DNA from: Pirellula sp.
GTDB lineage: Bacteria; Planctomycetota; Planctomycetia; Pirellulales; Pirellulaceae
Assembly (NCBI GenBank): GCA_021300155.1
Contig: JAJTID010000001.1
Coordinates: 1-64,000, forward strand
Length of the DNA: 64,000 nt
Reading direction: 5' to 3'
Below, one piece after another: positions 8,297 through 18,338 of this stretch (its first letter is position 1; every line of letters begins with the position of its first letter). Both the position numbers and the translations under genes were made by a program. Under the pieces are notes generated by a model that was not told the DNA's origin, ran no database searches, and worked only from the letters and a program-made list of their open reading frames with translations.

Positions 8297-11200
8297 CTAC
8301 TGTTTTTGGCTTCGCAAGAATCGGACGATGTCCGAAATATGCTGAGGTGTTAGAACCTTTTCGAAACCGTCAGGCATTAACGAAAGCGCTGATGTCTTCT
8401 CTTCGTCAATCGTCGAACGATCGATCTGTTGCACGCGTCCATCCGTTGTCATGATTTCTAGAGATCCATTGATATCTCGCAAAATGAGACCAGAAACAAG
8501 CTCATCAGACGTTGTTCGCAACAGTACACGCTGATACTTGGTATCTACAGATCGACTAGGATCCAAAATTGCGACAAGCCAAGCTTCGTTGGTCCAATGA
8601 TTGAGTGCCTCCAGTGCGGGACCGACCGACGGTTGCTTCTCTCCTCGCACATCCCGCTCTCGGTGGCAGACAGCGCAATGTTGCTCAAACATTTTCCGTC
8701 CATTTTCTATACTCGAATCCTTAGGCCACTGCGAAGAGTAAGTTGCCAAAAATTCGCTTCGGTTGGTAGCGTCATCTTTGCCGAACAGCGTCATGACAAG
8801 CTTCTTTAACTCGCTATCTTTCTGACCTCGCAAATACTCTATCTGGCTCGGCTGCAAACTCTTCAATTCCAATTGATTTGCCTCCATTGCTTCAAGTAAG
8901 AGCTTTGCCGACTTGGGTTGCGATACCATCAAGGAGATAATCTTGGATTTGTTCGACGGGGACGCATCTATGCAAAACTTCAGAAGTTGCGAATATGTAC
9001 CAGTCCCTAAACGATAGACACCTTCCAAGATTCCCCCGGCGAAATCCTTGTCGGTTACACGCTGCGCCAAGCTGAGAAGGCTCTTCATTTCTTCTGTGGA
9101 GGTATCCGACATTTTCGACAAGCAGAATTCTAGGGCTGCGTTCTTCGAAACGGCTGGCGACTCCTCCCGCATAAGCGTAGCCTTTGCTTGCTGAAGCAGC
9201 GAATCCAGAACGCTCGTCGATATCGTAGCTGTGGTCTTGGTTTGTTTCGACAACTGTCGAGCGAACCGATAATGCCAAGCAGGACGCTCGCCCGTCGATT
9301 GTTCGATCGACTTGACGATTCGCGATTGCCCCTGCGAGCTCACCCGCGGAATGAGTCGCTCTAGATAAATGTTGGTTGAATCGTCCGACTCACGGAGCAA
9401 CGCATCGACGAGGCCGTCTACTTTTTCGTTGGCAACAAAATCAACCAACGTATCCATGCCACGCACACGATGGTGGGTCTTCAACGGCTGAACGATGGAA
9501 TTGGCCGCTTCGGGACCATAGTTACCACCCATAAACACAAGTTCCATCGCGACCGATGGGTCTGCCTTGGCATGACTAGTGTTCAATGCCAATTGAATCA
9601 ACGCAGCAGTTTCAGCGGGCCTGTTATCCATACGACTCATGCTGTGAAGCGTGAACTTGAGAACACGAGCGTCTTTGTCTTCCATTGCAACTTTCCAATC
9701 GGAAGATGTCATTTTGTTGAGATACAACAGGATCGCAATCGCACGCACTCGTGTTCGTGGTGAATCCGATTGACGCAATTGAGTCTGCAGAAGTTCGAAA
9801 AGCTTTTGGTTGGACCCATGGTTCCAAATCAATTGCTGTTGGGCGAGATCTGCAATCGCTGCCGATTCGTCGCCAAGCATTCGGACCAATGCATCGATCG
9901 AGGCGTTGGCAATAGACAACTTGTTGTTTGGCTTGTATCCGTCTTGATAGACGCGATAGATTCGACCTTGATCTTGCCCCGCCCGGACATCCAACCGAGC
10001 AAGCCACTCTTCGGGAATCCAGGTCGGATGCTCGATGACTCGGCGATACATATCCAGAACCCAAATTGTTCCGTCTGGCGCGTTAACGACTCGAACTGGC
10101 CGAAACCAGGGATCGGTACTTCGGATCCAATCGGATCGTTGATCTTCGGGGAATCGAACGGCTTTCCAACTGATGCCGTCTCGTTCCATTTTGAAGCGGG
10201 CTACCAAATTGTGAACAGGCTCACAAACAATGGCAGCTCCTTCCATCGTTGCACTGCTTCCCGGACCTGACGCGAAGATCGTGCTACAAACTGACGTAAA
10301 ACGATTCGCGGTGTCCGGGTCGTTGAACCGATCAAGCGGTTGGCTCAATGGAAATACCTCGGGAGAAGCTGCTGGAGTCGTTGAATACACGTACAAGCTT
10401 CTAGGCCGTGGAGCATTCTTTTGAATCCATTGGCGATCGTAAACAAAGTGGTAAACCGGATGGGTATTGTCATTGCCAAACCATTCGCCATAAGGCGTTT
10501 GCGATCGAATGAACTGCGTCTCGCCGGACTCCGTCGTTAACAATCGTCGATCTACATCGAGGGCCAGATCGACGTCGCGAATGTCGACCGCTTTCTTGCT
10601 CCCGTCAATTGCATGAAGATTGATTTCTTTCGCATCGGAACCAACACCAAAGTAAAGCTTGTGATCCAAACCATACGTAAAGCCATGCACACGGTGCTGC
10701 GTGTTCGCAAGGGCGAAGCCCGAGAGCAACACTTGACGCTCGTCAGCCACTCCGTCCCCGTTTGTGTCGCGCGCGAAGAAGACGTCTGGTGCACATGCCA
10801 CCACCACACCATCACGCCATGCATAAACACCAGCGGGATACTCGAGGTTATCGAGAAAGACAACGCTCTTGTCGAGTTTGCCATCCCCATCCTCGTCGCT
10901 CAACCATTTGACACGCCCTGGCTTTCCACCATTGGGGTAGTCACCCATCTCGACGACCCATACCTTGCCGTCCGCTCCGAAAGAGATATTCACAGGATCC
11001 TGGACCAATGGCTCCGTCGCTATTTGATCAATCTTCCATCCCTCAGGCACCTGGATAGTTGCCAAAGCTTCTTTTGGACCCAAAGGTTCGTCAAGCGATC
11101 GCGATTGCCGTTGTAAATCGAGAACGGACAAGACGATCTTGTCTTCGGTACCGGAAACCCATCGCCCTGGTTGGTTGTAATAGATCATCGATGTGTCAGC

Positions 11201-12505
11201 TTCATAGCCACCTTCGTTTCGAATCCGCTCCGATGCCACATACGCGAAAACATCATCGACATAAGCAGACACCCAAACGTTATCGTATTGATTCAATTCT
11301 CGTTCCAATCGCATCTGATAATCGACTACCACTTCGCCTCCCATGAAGACCCAAGCAAGATCTTTGCCGAAGGTCCACAAATGGATAGGAGCTGGATACG
11401 ATTCAGGAATGCGATCCTTCTTTGTCAATATGTCCAGCAACCCTCGGGCTCGATTCTGCTCTTGGTAGCTTTTGCTTTCCAACATGGTGTTCATCGCTGC
11501 CTTGTCGGGTCTTTCGAACTCCAGACCGGTGTACGAGAACGCAATTGCATTCGGCGCAGGAAGCGGCCGACCTTCCGAAGCCATCGCGCGCTTTACCGCC
11601 TCAGCTAGCTCATTACCATGACTGACAGCGTGCTCGTAGTTGCCACGTGGATTCGGATTCGCATCGGCTCCGGCACCGATGATCGGCAACGCAATGAGAC
11701 CGGGATTTTCTGATTCGAGTTTCGCCGAAGAAAGCCCTGCCCAGTCGCCGCTAATGCGATTAAGCTCTGGCGAGATCGATGTGCAATGGCACGCATATTG
11801 ATAAGCCACCGCCAGTTTTTTTCCCTCTGTCGATTCAACTCGCACTACACGAACGGTACGATCCACGGGCCCTTCGTCGACGGTACCGAACCCAGCTCTA
11901 AGCGTGTTCTTTCCTAAGCGTCTATTGTTTGCGAACTCGGCTCGATCGAAAGAAACCTGAAGCTTGGCTGGTTTAGCCGAAGCGACTGCTTCACGCATAG
12001 CATCCAAGATTTGCGTGACCAGGTTCTTCGAATAATTCTTGATGGCTTTTGTCTCCGACTCATCCAAAGGAGCCGAGAAGAGGTTGGTAAGTGCCCCTTC
12101 CAAATGAGGAGCCGAATGCGAATGCGTCGAACAAATCGCAATCTGCGATCGAGCAAGTCCCAGTTCACGACTGGCTTGTTCGGCGATCGTCTGTGTCATC
12201 CATGGAGCGACGCCAATCGCATCGATCGAAACCAGCATCAGTGGTTTGCTGTCCCCGTTCTTCATGAATAGTGCTCGGGCATGGAGCTTGTCACTGATAT
12301 CGAAGGTTGGTTTGCTCCGCGCGGCATATCCGCTCAGCCGAATGGATTCCGTGGGAGTGATGTCCCGTTTCGCGGCACCCGCGACCCAACCCTCGTCGGC
12401 ATTTGCAACGCTAGCAATATTGGTGCTGGCGAATGCTAGAAGAATGGAGGGCAATAAGAATGGAAGAAACAACGAGAAACAGTGATGGTTTTTAAATCGC
12501 AGCAT
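8297..12505 (-). CDS. Secreted ceramidase-domain / PVC-type dehydrogenase / haem-binding fusion protein
   Basis: The 1402-residue protein has a signal peptide (about 1-36) and several domains. First is a neutral/alkaline ceramidase-like N-terminal domain (about 37-470) with the segment GAAKRDITPTESIRLSGYAA and the metal-site type motif STHSHSAPH. Next is a PVC-type membrane-bound dehydrogenase beta-propeller (about 490-860: KVWVVEMGDYPNGG, DEDGDGKLD, DTNGDGVADE). A HEAT-like helical region follows (about 870-1250). The end is a cytochrome-c-like domain with CAVCH at 1277-1281. The propeller-HEAT-CxxCH order is common in planctomycetes; fusion to a ceramidase-type hydrolase suggests cleavage of an amide or ester followed by oxidation in the periplasm. 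The ATG at 12505 gives a good signal peptide. The substrate is unknown. Confidence 0.9.
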   Translation of the reverse strand: MLRFKNHHCFSLFLPFLLPSILLAFASTNIASVANADEGWVAGAAKRDITPTESIRLSGYAARSKPTFDISDKLHARALFMKNGDSKPLMLVSIDAIGVAPWMTQTIAEQASRELGLARSQIAICSTHSHSAPHLEGALTNLFSAPLDESETKAIKNYSKNLVTQILDAMREAVASAKPAKLQVSFDRAEFANNRRLGKNTLRAGFGTVDEGPVDRTVRVVRVESTEGKKLAVAYQYACHCTSISPELNRISGDWAGLSSAKLESENPGLIALPIIGAGADANPNPRGNYEHAVSHGNELAEAVKRAMASEGRPLPAPNAIAFSYTGLEFERPDKAAMNTMLESKSYQEQNRARGLLDILTKKDRIPESYPAPIHLWTFGKDLAWVFMGGEVVVDYQMRLERELNQYDNVWVSAYVDDVFAYVASERIRNEGGYEADTSMIYYNQPGRWVSGTEDKIVLSVLDLQRQSRSLDEPLGPKEALATIQVPEGWKIDQIATEPLVQDPVNISFGADGKVWVVEMGDYPNGGKPGRVKWLSDEDGDGKLDKSVVFLDNLEYPAGVYAWRDGVVVACAPDVFFARDTNGDGVADERQVLLSGFALANTQHRVHGFTYGLDHKLYFGVGSDAKEINLHAIDGSKKAVDIRDVDLALDVDRRLLTTESGETQFIRSQTPYGEWFGNDNTHPVYHFVYDRQWIQKNAPRPRSLYVYSTTPAASPEVFPLSQPLDRFNDPDTANRFTSVCSTIFASGPGSSATMEGAAIVCEPVHNLVARFKMERDGISWKAVRFPEDQRSDWIRSTDPWFRPVRVVNAPDGTIWVLDMYRRVIEHPTWIPEEWLARLDVRAGQDQGRIYRVYQDGYKPNNKLSIANASIDALVRMLGDESAAIADLAQQQLIWNHGSNQKLFELLQTQLRQSDSPRTRVRAIAILLYLNKMTSSDWKVAMEDKDARVLKFTLHSMSRMDNRPAETAALIQLALNTSHAKADPSVAMELVFMGGNYGPEAANSIVQPLKTHHRVRGMDTLVDFVANEKVDGLVDALLRESDDSTNIYLERLIPRVSSQGQSRIVKSIEQSTGERPAWHYRFARQLSKQTKTTATISTSVLDSLLQQAKATLMREESPAVSKNAALEFCLSKMSDTSTEEMKSLLSLAQRVTDKDFAGGILEGVYRLGTGTYSQLLKFCIDASPSNKSKIISLMVSQPKSAKLLLEAMEANQLELKSLQPSQIEYLRGQKDSELKKLVMTLFGKDDATNRSEFLATYSSQWPKDSSIENGRKMFEQHCAVCHRERDVRGEKQPSVGPALEALNHWTNEAWLVAILDPSRSVDTKYQRVLLRTTSDELVSGLILRDINGSLEIMTTDGRVQQIDRSTIDEEKTSALSLMPDGFEKVLTPQHISDIVRFLRSQKQ

Positions 12506-12652
12506 TTGACACCTTTACGTTTCGGAGTGTGATGCTCGACATTGTAATAAAAGCAAGGCCGCACGGTTAGGCTTTTGAAGTGCTGGACTCAAATTTCGCT
12601 TAACCGGAAAAGCCGACTCAAGTTACGCCGCTTGACAGTCGATTCTATTGGC

Positions 12653-13522
12653 ATGGCAACAGCAGACCGTATTTTCCAACGGTCCATTTTGGGCCGACTG
12701 CAAAACAACCTTTTTCGAACGGCATCCGCTTGGGGAAGCGTCGTAGTCTCTGGGCTTACGACGTTGGGAGATGTCACATTGTTTGCTAGCCAAATGCTGA
12801 TGTGGATGTTTTCCGCAAAGCCGAAAAAAGACACGTTGCTCCCCAATTTCTACTCCATCGGCGTTCTCAGTTTGCCAGTGGTCGCACTCACCGGAACGTT
12901 CATCGGAATGGTCTTGGCGATCCATAGCTACGACCAATTTCGCAACATGGGAATGGAGACTCGTCTCGGTGCCGTGATCAACATGTCTTTGGTGCGCGAG
13001 TTGGGCCCAGTACTCGCGGCAACGATGTTGGCAGGTCGAGTTGGCAGTGCTATGGCTGCCGTGATCGGAACCATGCGCGTCACCGAGCAGATCGATGCCT
13101 TGGTAAGTATGGGAGCGAACCCAATTCACTATCTAGTAGTGCCGCGTTTTCTGGCGTGTGTGTTGTTGATTCCAGCTCTCACGATCATGGCAGACTTCAT
13201 GGGTATCGTGGGTGGTTACTTCCACAGCGTTATCATTCTGGGAATCGACCATGCGCAGTATCTCAAAAATAGTCGCGACTTCGTCGGTGGATTTGATTTG
13301 TTCTCAGGGATTTTCAAGAGTGTGATCTTTGGTGCCATCATCGCGATTGTCAGTTGCTATCACGGCTTTCATTGCGAACCAGGTGCCGAAGGAGTCGGCC
13401 GAGCGGCAACAACCGCGTTCGTGCAAAGCTTTGTAATGATTTTAGCGATTGACATCGTAATGAACTTGATGCTCCGCGCGATGGAGTTCGCGCTGTGGCC
13501 AGGTGGGAGTAAACTCATCTGA
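12653..13522 (+). CDS. MlaE-family ABC transporter permease
   Basis: This is the membrane subunit of a phospholipid (Mla/MCE) transporter, about 289 residues, with five or so hydrophobic segments. Diagnostic segments are LTGTFIGMVLAIHSYDQF, LVRELGPVLAATMLAGRVGS and MRVTEQIDALVSMGANPIHY. I placed the start at the ATG encoding MATADRIFQR; the frame is open upstream to a TTG at 12575 but that extension is basic and unlike the family. The stop overlaps the next start (TGATG), coupling it to the ATPase gene. It forms an operon with the ATPase and the MCE protein. Confidence 0.93.
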   Translation: MATADRIFQRSILGRLQNNLFRTASAWGSVVVSGLTTLGDVTLFASQMLMWMFSAKPKKDTLLPNFYSIGVLSLPVVALTGTFIGMVLAIHSYDQFRNMGMETRLGAVINMSLVRELGPVLAATMLAGRVGSAMAAVIGTMRVTEQIDALVSMGANPIHYLVVPRFLACVLLIPALTIMADFMGIVGGYFHSVIILGIDHAQYLKNSRDFVGGFDLFSGIFKSVIFGAIIAIVSCYHGFHCEPGAEGVGRAATTAFVQSFVMILAIDIVMNLMLRAMEFALWPGGSKLI

Positions 13523-14448
13523 TGGACGAATCTTTTTTGTCGGACATTGCATCTGCGACCGACCAATTTGCAAGCGATTCTAGAAACGTCTTGGTGGAAA
13601 CCAAATCGCTCTCGCTTCGTTTCGGCAAGCAAACGATCTTGAATGAAATCTCGATTGCAATTCCCCGAGGCCAAACACTTGCCATCATCGGCGAAAGTGG
13701 TTGCGGCAAGACGATGTTGCTAAAGACACTAGTCGGGCTCATGTCCCCAACGAGTGGCAGTATTCTGTTCGATAGCCGGGATATCAACGCGCTGACTGAG
13801 CGATCGATGACCGCATTGCGTCGTCGATTCGGATTTGTTTTCCAAAACGCCGCTTTGTTCGATAGCATGACGATCGAACAAAATATTGCATTCCCACTTC
13901 GTCAACATGGCGTACCAAAAGGGAAATCGGCATCGCAAATGATTTTGCAGCGGCTCAACGAAGTCGGCTTGCCATCGAATGTCCTTTCGAAGCGGCCATC
14001 CCAACTCTCCGGCGGCATGCGCAAGCGAGTTGGTTTAGCTCGAGCATTAATTCTTGAGCCAGACCTACTCCTCTACGATGAGCCGACCACGGGGCTTGAC
14101 CCGATCATGAGCGATGTCATCAATGAGCTAATTGTCCGAACGCGAAGACGTTACGAAGTGACGAGCGTGGTGGTTACGCACGATATGCACTCCGCTCGAA
14201 AGATCGCAGACCGGGTGATCATGCTCTATCCGTATGCGCGATTGAAGAAGGGTGAATCCCAAATTCTCTTTGACGGTCCTCCATCGGAATTGGATCACAC
14301 TCAAGATCGAAGAGTGCGGCAATTCGTCATGGGTGAAGCAGGTGAGCGACTCATGGAGATGCTTGCCACACAGGGACGGGACGAATCAGGGCGTGGCGAT
14401 TTGGATTCCATCAATCCACACGATTCTCGATTGCGAACAATAGACTAA
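13522..14448 (+). CDS. MlaF-family ABC transporter ATP-binding protein
   Basis: The 308-residue ATPase powers the lipid transporter formed with the permease encoded just upstream. Walker A GESGCGKT is at residues 57-64, the ABC signature LSGGMRKRVGLARAL and Walker B LLLYDEPTTGLDP follow, and the switch His is in VVVTHDMHSARKIADRV. The Gly-Gly-Met-Arg-Lys-Arg form of the signature is typical of Mla/Ttg2 ATPases. There is an N-terminal extension of about 25 residues before the core. Its start overlaps the permease stop by one base; the MCE gene follows 12 bp later. Confidence 0.95.
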   Translation: MDESFLSDIASATDQFASDSRNVLVETKSLSLRFGKQTILNEISIAIPRGQTLAIIGESGCGKTMLLKTLVGLMSPTSGSILFDSRDINALTERSMTALRRRFGFVFQNAALFDSMTIEQNIAFPLRQHGVPKGKSASQMILQRLNEVGLPSNVLSKRPSQLSGGMRKRVGLARALILEPDLLLYDEPTTGLDPIMSDVINELIVRTRRRYEVTSVVVTHDMHSARKIADRVIMLYPYARLKKGESQILFDGPPSELDHTQDRRVRQFVMGEAGERLMEMLATQGRDESGRGDLDSINPHDSRLRTID

Positions 14449-14460
14449 CGCGAGTTTACA

Positions 14461-15702
14461 ATGGAAGAAAACAACCAAAGATTCAGCGTTGGGGTACTTG
14501 TGCTCGCTGCCGGCATTATCGGCGTCCTGCTCGTCGCGTATTTCGGTGCTGTACCTGCCTTTTGGGTTGAGCGTTATCGAATCACCATCAATTTCCGAAG
14601 CGCTCCGAAAGTCACTATCGACACGCCAGTTCGCAAGAATGGTGTGTTGATAGGGCGAGTATCGAACGTGCTTCTTGGGCCAGGCGATGCGGGTGTCAAT
14701 GTGACCATGGAGTTGGAAAAGAAATACGAAATACAAAAGAGTGAGATGCCTCTCATCACGTCGGAGTCGCTCATCACCGGGGATGCAGTGATTCAGTTTG
14801 TGCCACCCACACCACAGTCTTTGCTCGATCGATTCGACGGAACAGTGGGTACAACCCGAGACGGTATTCTCGACGAACCCGAACGAAAAGCCATGACGGA
14901 CATCATCACAGAAGGCTACTATTCGAAGGGCGGCGAGGTCGCTAAGGACCCGATGGAAGCCCTCGCAAGCATAGGTCCCGCATTTCAACGAATCGACCAA
15001 CTCGTCTTGACTATTCAAGATGCGATTGGTGGCGATACAGGGCCCATCCGCGATTTATCCGCGACCGCCAGAACAACGTTGAACAACTTCAACGAAACAG
15101 TCTCCTCGGCAAACCGTATTTTGTCTCAAGTCGAAGATGCCAGAATTCCAGAAGCCGTGTCGCGTGGACTCAATTTGCTTCCTGAAGTTCTTAAGAGCGC
15201 GCAAAACACGCTGGTACAAACGCAGAAAACGTTGAAAGGATTTGAAACCTTTAGTTCGAGCCTAGAAGGGATTGGAACGGAGTTCGAAGGAATAGGGGTG
15301 GATGTTCGGCAAGCGGTCCAGAATGCCAATACAGCCATCGCGAACATTGCAGACATTACAGAACCGGTGAAAGAGAGCAGCGATGTCATCGTCGAGCGGG
15401 CCGTTCGACTCATGGGTAATCTCGATGCTTTGGCCATCGATCTGAAGCAATTCTCCACCAGGCTCAATAGCAGCAGCGGAACCATCGCTCAACTAATCGA
15501 CAATCCGCAACTGTATCATCAAACCACAGAAACGATTGGAAGCATACGAGCGGCATCCGCGAACGTTCAAGCCATTACGGCCAGGCTTCAGCCGATCGTG
15601 GATGATGTAAGGATTTTCACCGATAAGATCGCACGCGATCCAGGGCAGATAGGCGTTCGTGGCGCACTCAGCGGACGCACGTTAGGAACCGGCTTGAAAT
15701 AA
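14461..15702 (+). CDS. MlaD/MCE-domain lipid-binding protein
   Basis: This 413-residue protein is the substrate-binding part of the Mla-type transporter. A single N-terminal transmembrane helix (about residues 11-33) anchors it in the inner membrane. An MCE domain follows (about 40-120: INFRSAPKVTIDTPVRKNGV, with LITSESLITGDAVIQFVPP). The rest is a long helical region rich in Asn, Ala and Gln, with heptad-like spacing, likely a periplasmic coiled coil that bridges toward the outer membrane. It is the last gene of the operon and ends 25 bp from the stop of the convergent outer-membrane gene. Confidence 0.92.
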   Translation: MEENNQRFSVGVLVLAAGIIGVLLVAYFGAVPAFWVERYRITINFRSAPKVTIDTPVRKNGVLIGRVSNVLLGPGDAGVNVTMELEKKYEIQKSEMPLITSESLITGDAVIQFVPPTPQSLLDRFDGTVGTTRDGILDEPERKAMTDIITEGYYSKGGEVAKDPMEALASIGPAFQRIDQLVLTIQDAIGGDTGPIRDLSATARTTLNNFNETVSSANRILSQVEDARIPEAVSRGLNLLPEVLKSAQNTLVQTQKTLKGFETFSSSLEGIGTEFEGIGVDVRQAVQNANTAIANIADITEPVKESSDVIVERAVRLMGNLDALAIDLKQFSTRLNSSSGTIAQLIDNPQLYHQTTETIGSIRAASANVQAITARLQPIVDDVRIFTDKIARDPGQIGVRGALSGRTLGTGLK

Positions 15703-15726
15703 CTGACTAAGTTGTAGTCAGCAGCT

Positions 15727-16728
15727 TTACCAAGCCAACGCGACACCAATGCGGTAGCCGTGCCATTGCTCGGATTCGAAGGCAACGGGGTTTGTTGGAT
15801 CGGATATTCTTGATTCACGACTCTGAGTTGGTCCCAATGCGAAATCGCTTCCAATCAAACCTTGATAACCACCATAGAGCCCCAGCCAATCGGTAATCGA
15901 GAAAGTTCCACCTAATTGGATATCAATCAATTGTGTGGATTGTGTCTCAGCGAGACGCGATGAAAGAGGATTTCCTGAAGTAGTCGTTGCCATCGCAATT
16001 CCTCGTACGGAATTACTCAAGAGTCCCCACTTGACGCCACCCGTGACTCGCCCCCGTTTCCCCGAAAAGAGTACGCCCTCAAGTCCGATTTGCCCTCCTA
16101 TCGCATCATTGTCTACTCCAGAAAAGAACCCTGCCGTGGTAGTCGCACTCGTTGCTGCGACATCGATTATGTCGAACTGTTCTTCGAGTTCAAAGTATCT
16201 GATTCCAGCAATCCCGTACAATCGTTGAAAGAGCGGAGTGCGGAGATTTATCTCACCACTTTGTAGATCCGAAGTATAATCTACTATATAGTCGTTTGCA
16301 GGAGTCACAGGAATCGCGTTATAGAAAACCGGAATCACGGATGAGGGGGACAGAATTCCGCGGCTGAATAGCATGTCTCGACTCTCAAAGAATCGCAGTT
16401 GCAAGTCCAAAGGATGCTGGCCACCTATAACCCTTTTGGCATTTAGCATACCGTCAAACCCCTTGCCTCCACTTCCGGCAAGCTCGTTCATATCCAGTAG
16501 TACGCTGGACGACGGCGTGAACACGAATGGCATCGACGCTGGTTGCGATCGGAACAATGAGATGAACCCGACTTCTGCTTCGTACCAATTGTCACCGTCG
16601 TCCGGAGTAAGTCTGTAGTTGGACCACGGATTAGTGGACTGCGATTGTGCGGTTTGGCAGGTACCAATCACGGGTAAAGCAACGACGGCTATCAGCAAAT
16701 GGCAAACGACCGCAAATGGAAAACGCAT
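15727..16728 (-). CDS. Probable outer-membrane beta-barrel protein, function unknown
   Basis: The 333-residue product has a signal peptide (residues 1-24, ending near GTCQT). The body alternates polar and hydrophobic residues in amphipathic strands (for example NAKRVIGGQHPLDLQLRFFES, and GYQGLIGSDFALG) and ends GYRIGVALAW, an aromatic last residue as in outer-membrane barrels. It resembles the many planctomycete porin-like or BBP7-type proteins, but I do not recognise a specific family. A strong ribosome site GGGAGG precedes the ATG. It is convergent with the MlaD-like gene. Confidence 0.75.
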   Translation of the reverse strand: MRFPFAVVCHLLIAVVALPVIGTCQTAQSQSTNPWSNYRLTPDDGDNWYEAEVGFISLFRSQPASMPFVFTPSSSVLLDMNELAGSGGKGFDGMLNAKRVIGGQHPLDLQLRFFESRDMLFSRGILSPSSVIPVFYNAIPVTPANDYIVDYTSDLQSGEINLRTPLFQRLYGIAGIRYFELEEQFDIIDVAATSATTTAGFFSGVDNDAIGGQIGLEGVLFSGKRGRVTGGVKWGLLSNSVRGIAMATTTSGNPLSSRLAETQSTQLIDIQLGGTFSITDWLGLYGGYQGLIGSDFALGPTQSRESRISDPTNPVAFESEQWHGYRIGVALAW

Positions 16729-17001
16729 CAGTACCTCCCTGTACCTTCATGCCTTCGGCTTGCCCTTACGATTGGTCGTCCTGAACAATCACTGTGAGTC
16801 AAGCAGCTCTAAAGATTTCCGTGTCTTCGAAGCCCCAATGCTAAAGACTCTAGTTTTGTTGCCTGAAAGCTCTCATTCCTTTCGATTGAGCTCTACTAAT
16901 CGATTCAGTCCTTTCAGTTTTCTGTTGTTGATTTGCTGGCATTTGAGGCGTGTTGGGGTACTTCAAGAACGAGTGTTGGGATGGCTTTAAAATGTTGCCC
17001 G

Positions 17002-18318
17002 TTAGGAACGAACGATGCGGCGAGATTTCCCTTCGGTGGGTGGTAGGCTTCCTAACGGTACCAGTTCTACCGGGATTCGAAGCCCTAGCTGGACCTGAAG
17101 CGATTCTTCTAAAGCCTTGCTGACATCTGTTGTGGATTCGATGTTTAATCGTAAATCATCCAACGAACCATTCTTGACGAGCATGATTCGAAACTCTCGT
17201 ACCGCATCGAATTCGCGAACGACTGCTTCAATACTCGACGGAAATACATTCACTCCGCGAATCACAAACATGTCGTCGGCCCGCCCGAGTATTCCACCTT
17301 CCAAGCGAACGAAATTTGTTTCGCTGTTGGAAGCATCCCATACAGGATGAACGATATCCCCAGTTCGGTATCGAAGAACGGGAGCACCTGTTCGACCTAG
17401 AGATGTCAACACAAGTTCACGCCACTCAGGATTCAATTGGTAATCTTGGTTTTTCTCTATCGGCAAATACTCCGCGATGAACTCTGACTCAATGATATGG
17501 ATTGCTTTGCCGTCGCGAGATCCGAATCCCCAGGGGCCAATCTCGGTTGCGCCGGCATGATCGATGACTTCCGATTGATAAAGTTCTTCCAGGTTCTTCC
17601 GAACCGATGGAATTGAGCCGCCCGGTTCACCGGCTACGAAGACTTTCTTGATCGAACTATTGGAGAGTGGCTTTCCACGTGCCAATGCTTCCTGAGCCAA
17701 ATGCAAGGCATAACTGGGAGTTCCGAACAATACCGTTGGCTTTGCGACGTCGATCAAGTCGATCCGGGCGATCGTCGACATTCCACCACCTGGGATCACC
17801 ATACATCCACGTCGCAAACAGGCATCGTGTGCGCTCCAAAAACCGATGAATGGGCCAAAAGAAAACGCCATGAAGATTCTGTCTTTCGCATCGATCGAAC
17901 ATGCGTCTAGAACGTACTGCCAAGTGTTCGTCCACCAATTCCAGTCCTCTTCCGTGTCGAGGATCACCATCGGTCGCCCCTTGGTACCGCTGGTCCGATG
18001 GTATCGCCGATACGAGGATGTCTCAAAAGAATGATGAATCGCAACGCCATCAAGTTCGTCAGATAACCAATCCGACTTCTGTGAAACGGGTAGTTGATCC
18101 CATTCGTCGATGGAGTTTAATTGCAAATGGCGGCAACCAAAATGCTCTTGGTAGTAACGATTCACAGGAAGGACGACCTCGAGCATTCGATTCAATTTTT
18201 CCAATTGAATCTTCTTCAGTGATTCTCGGGAAGCTCGCTGCACTTCATACCGTGTATAGGTCAAGCTGTTCAGAGTTTCATCCGCTCCTGTTTCGAGTAG
18301 GCCTGCTACGTCCACCAT
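17002..18318 (-). CDS. PaaK-like AMP-forming CoA ligase (adenylate-forming enzyme)
   Basis: This 438-residue protein belongs to the phenylacetate-CoA ligase branch of the ANL superfamily. It has the phosphate loop RYHRTSGTKGRPMVILDT, the adenine-binding segment VIDHAGATEIGPWGFGS, the hinge region VLRYRTGDIVHPVW, and a C-terminal subdomain with GRADDMFVIRGVNVFPSSIE. It probably activates an aromatic or other organic acid to a CoA thioester; the acid is not evident. The start is the ATG at 18318; an upstream TTG at 18339 would overlap the divergent DUF447 start. Only 20 bp separate the two divergent genes. Confidence 0.88.
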   Translation of the reverse strand: MVDVAGLLETGADETLNSLTYTRYEVQRASRESLKKIQLEKLNRMLEVVLPVNRYYQEHFGCRHLQLNSIDEWDQLPVSQKSDWLSDELDGVAIHHSFETSSYRRYHRTSGTKGRPMVILDTEEDWNWWTNTWQYVLDACSIDAKDRIFMAFSFGPFIGFWSAHDACLRRGCMVIPGGGMSTIARIDLIDVAKPTVLFGTPSYALHLAQEALARGKPLSNSSIKKVFVAGEPGGSIPSVRKNLEELYQSEVIDHAGATEIGPWGFGSRDGKAIHIIESEFIAEYLPIEKNQDYQLNPEWRELVLTSLGRTGAPVLRYRTGDIVHPVWDASNSETNFVRLEGGILGRADDMFVIRGVNVFPSSIEAVVREFDAVREFRIMLVKNGSLDDLRLNIESTTDVSKALEESLQVQLGLRIPVELVPLGSLPPTEGKSRRIVRS

Positions 18319-18338
18319 TGGCTCGTTACAATACCACA

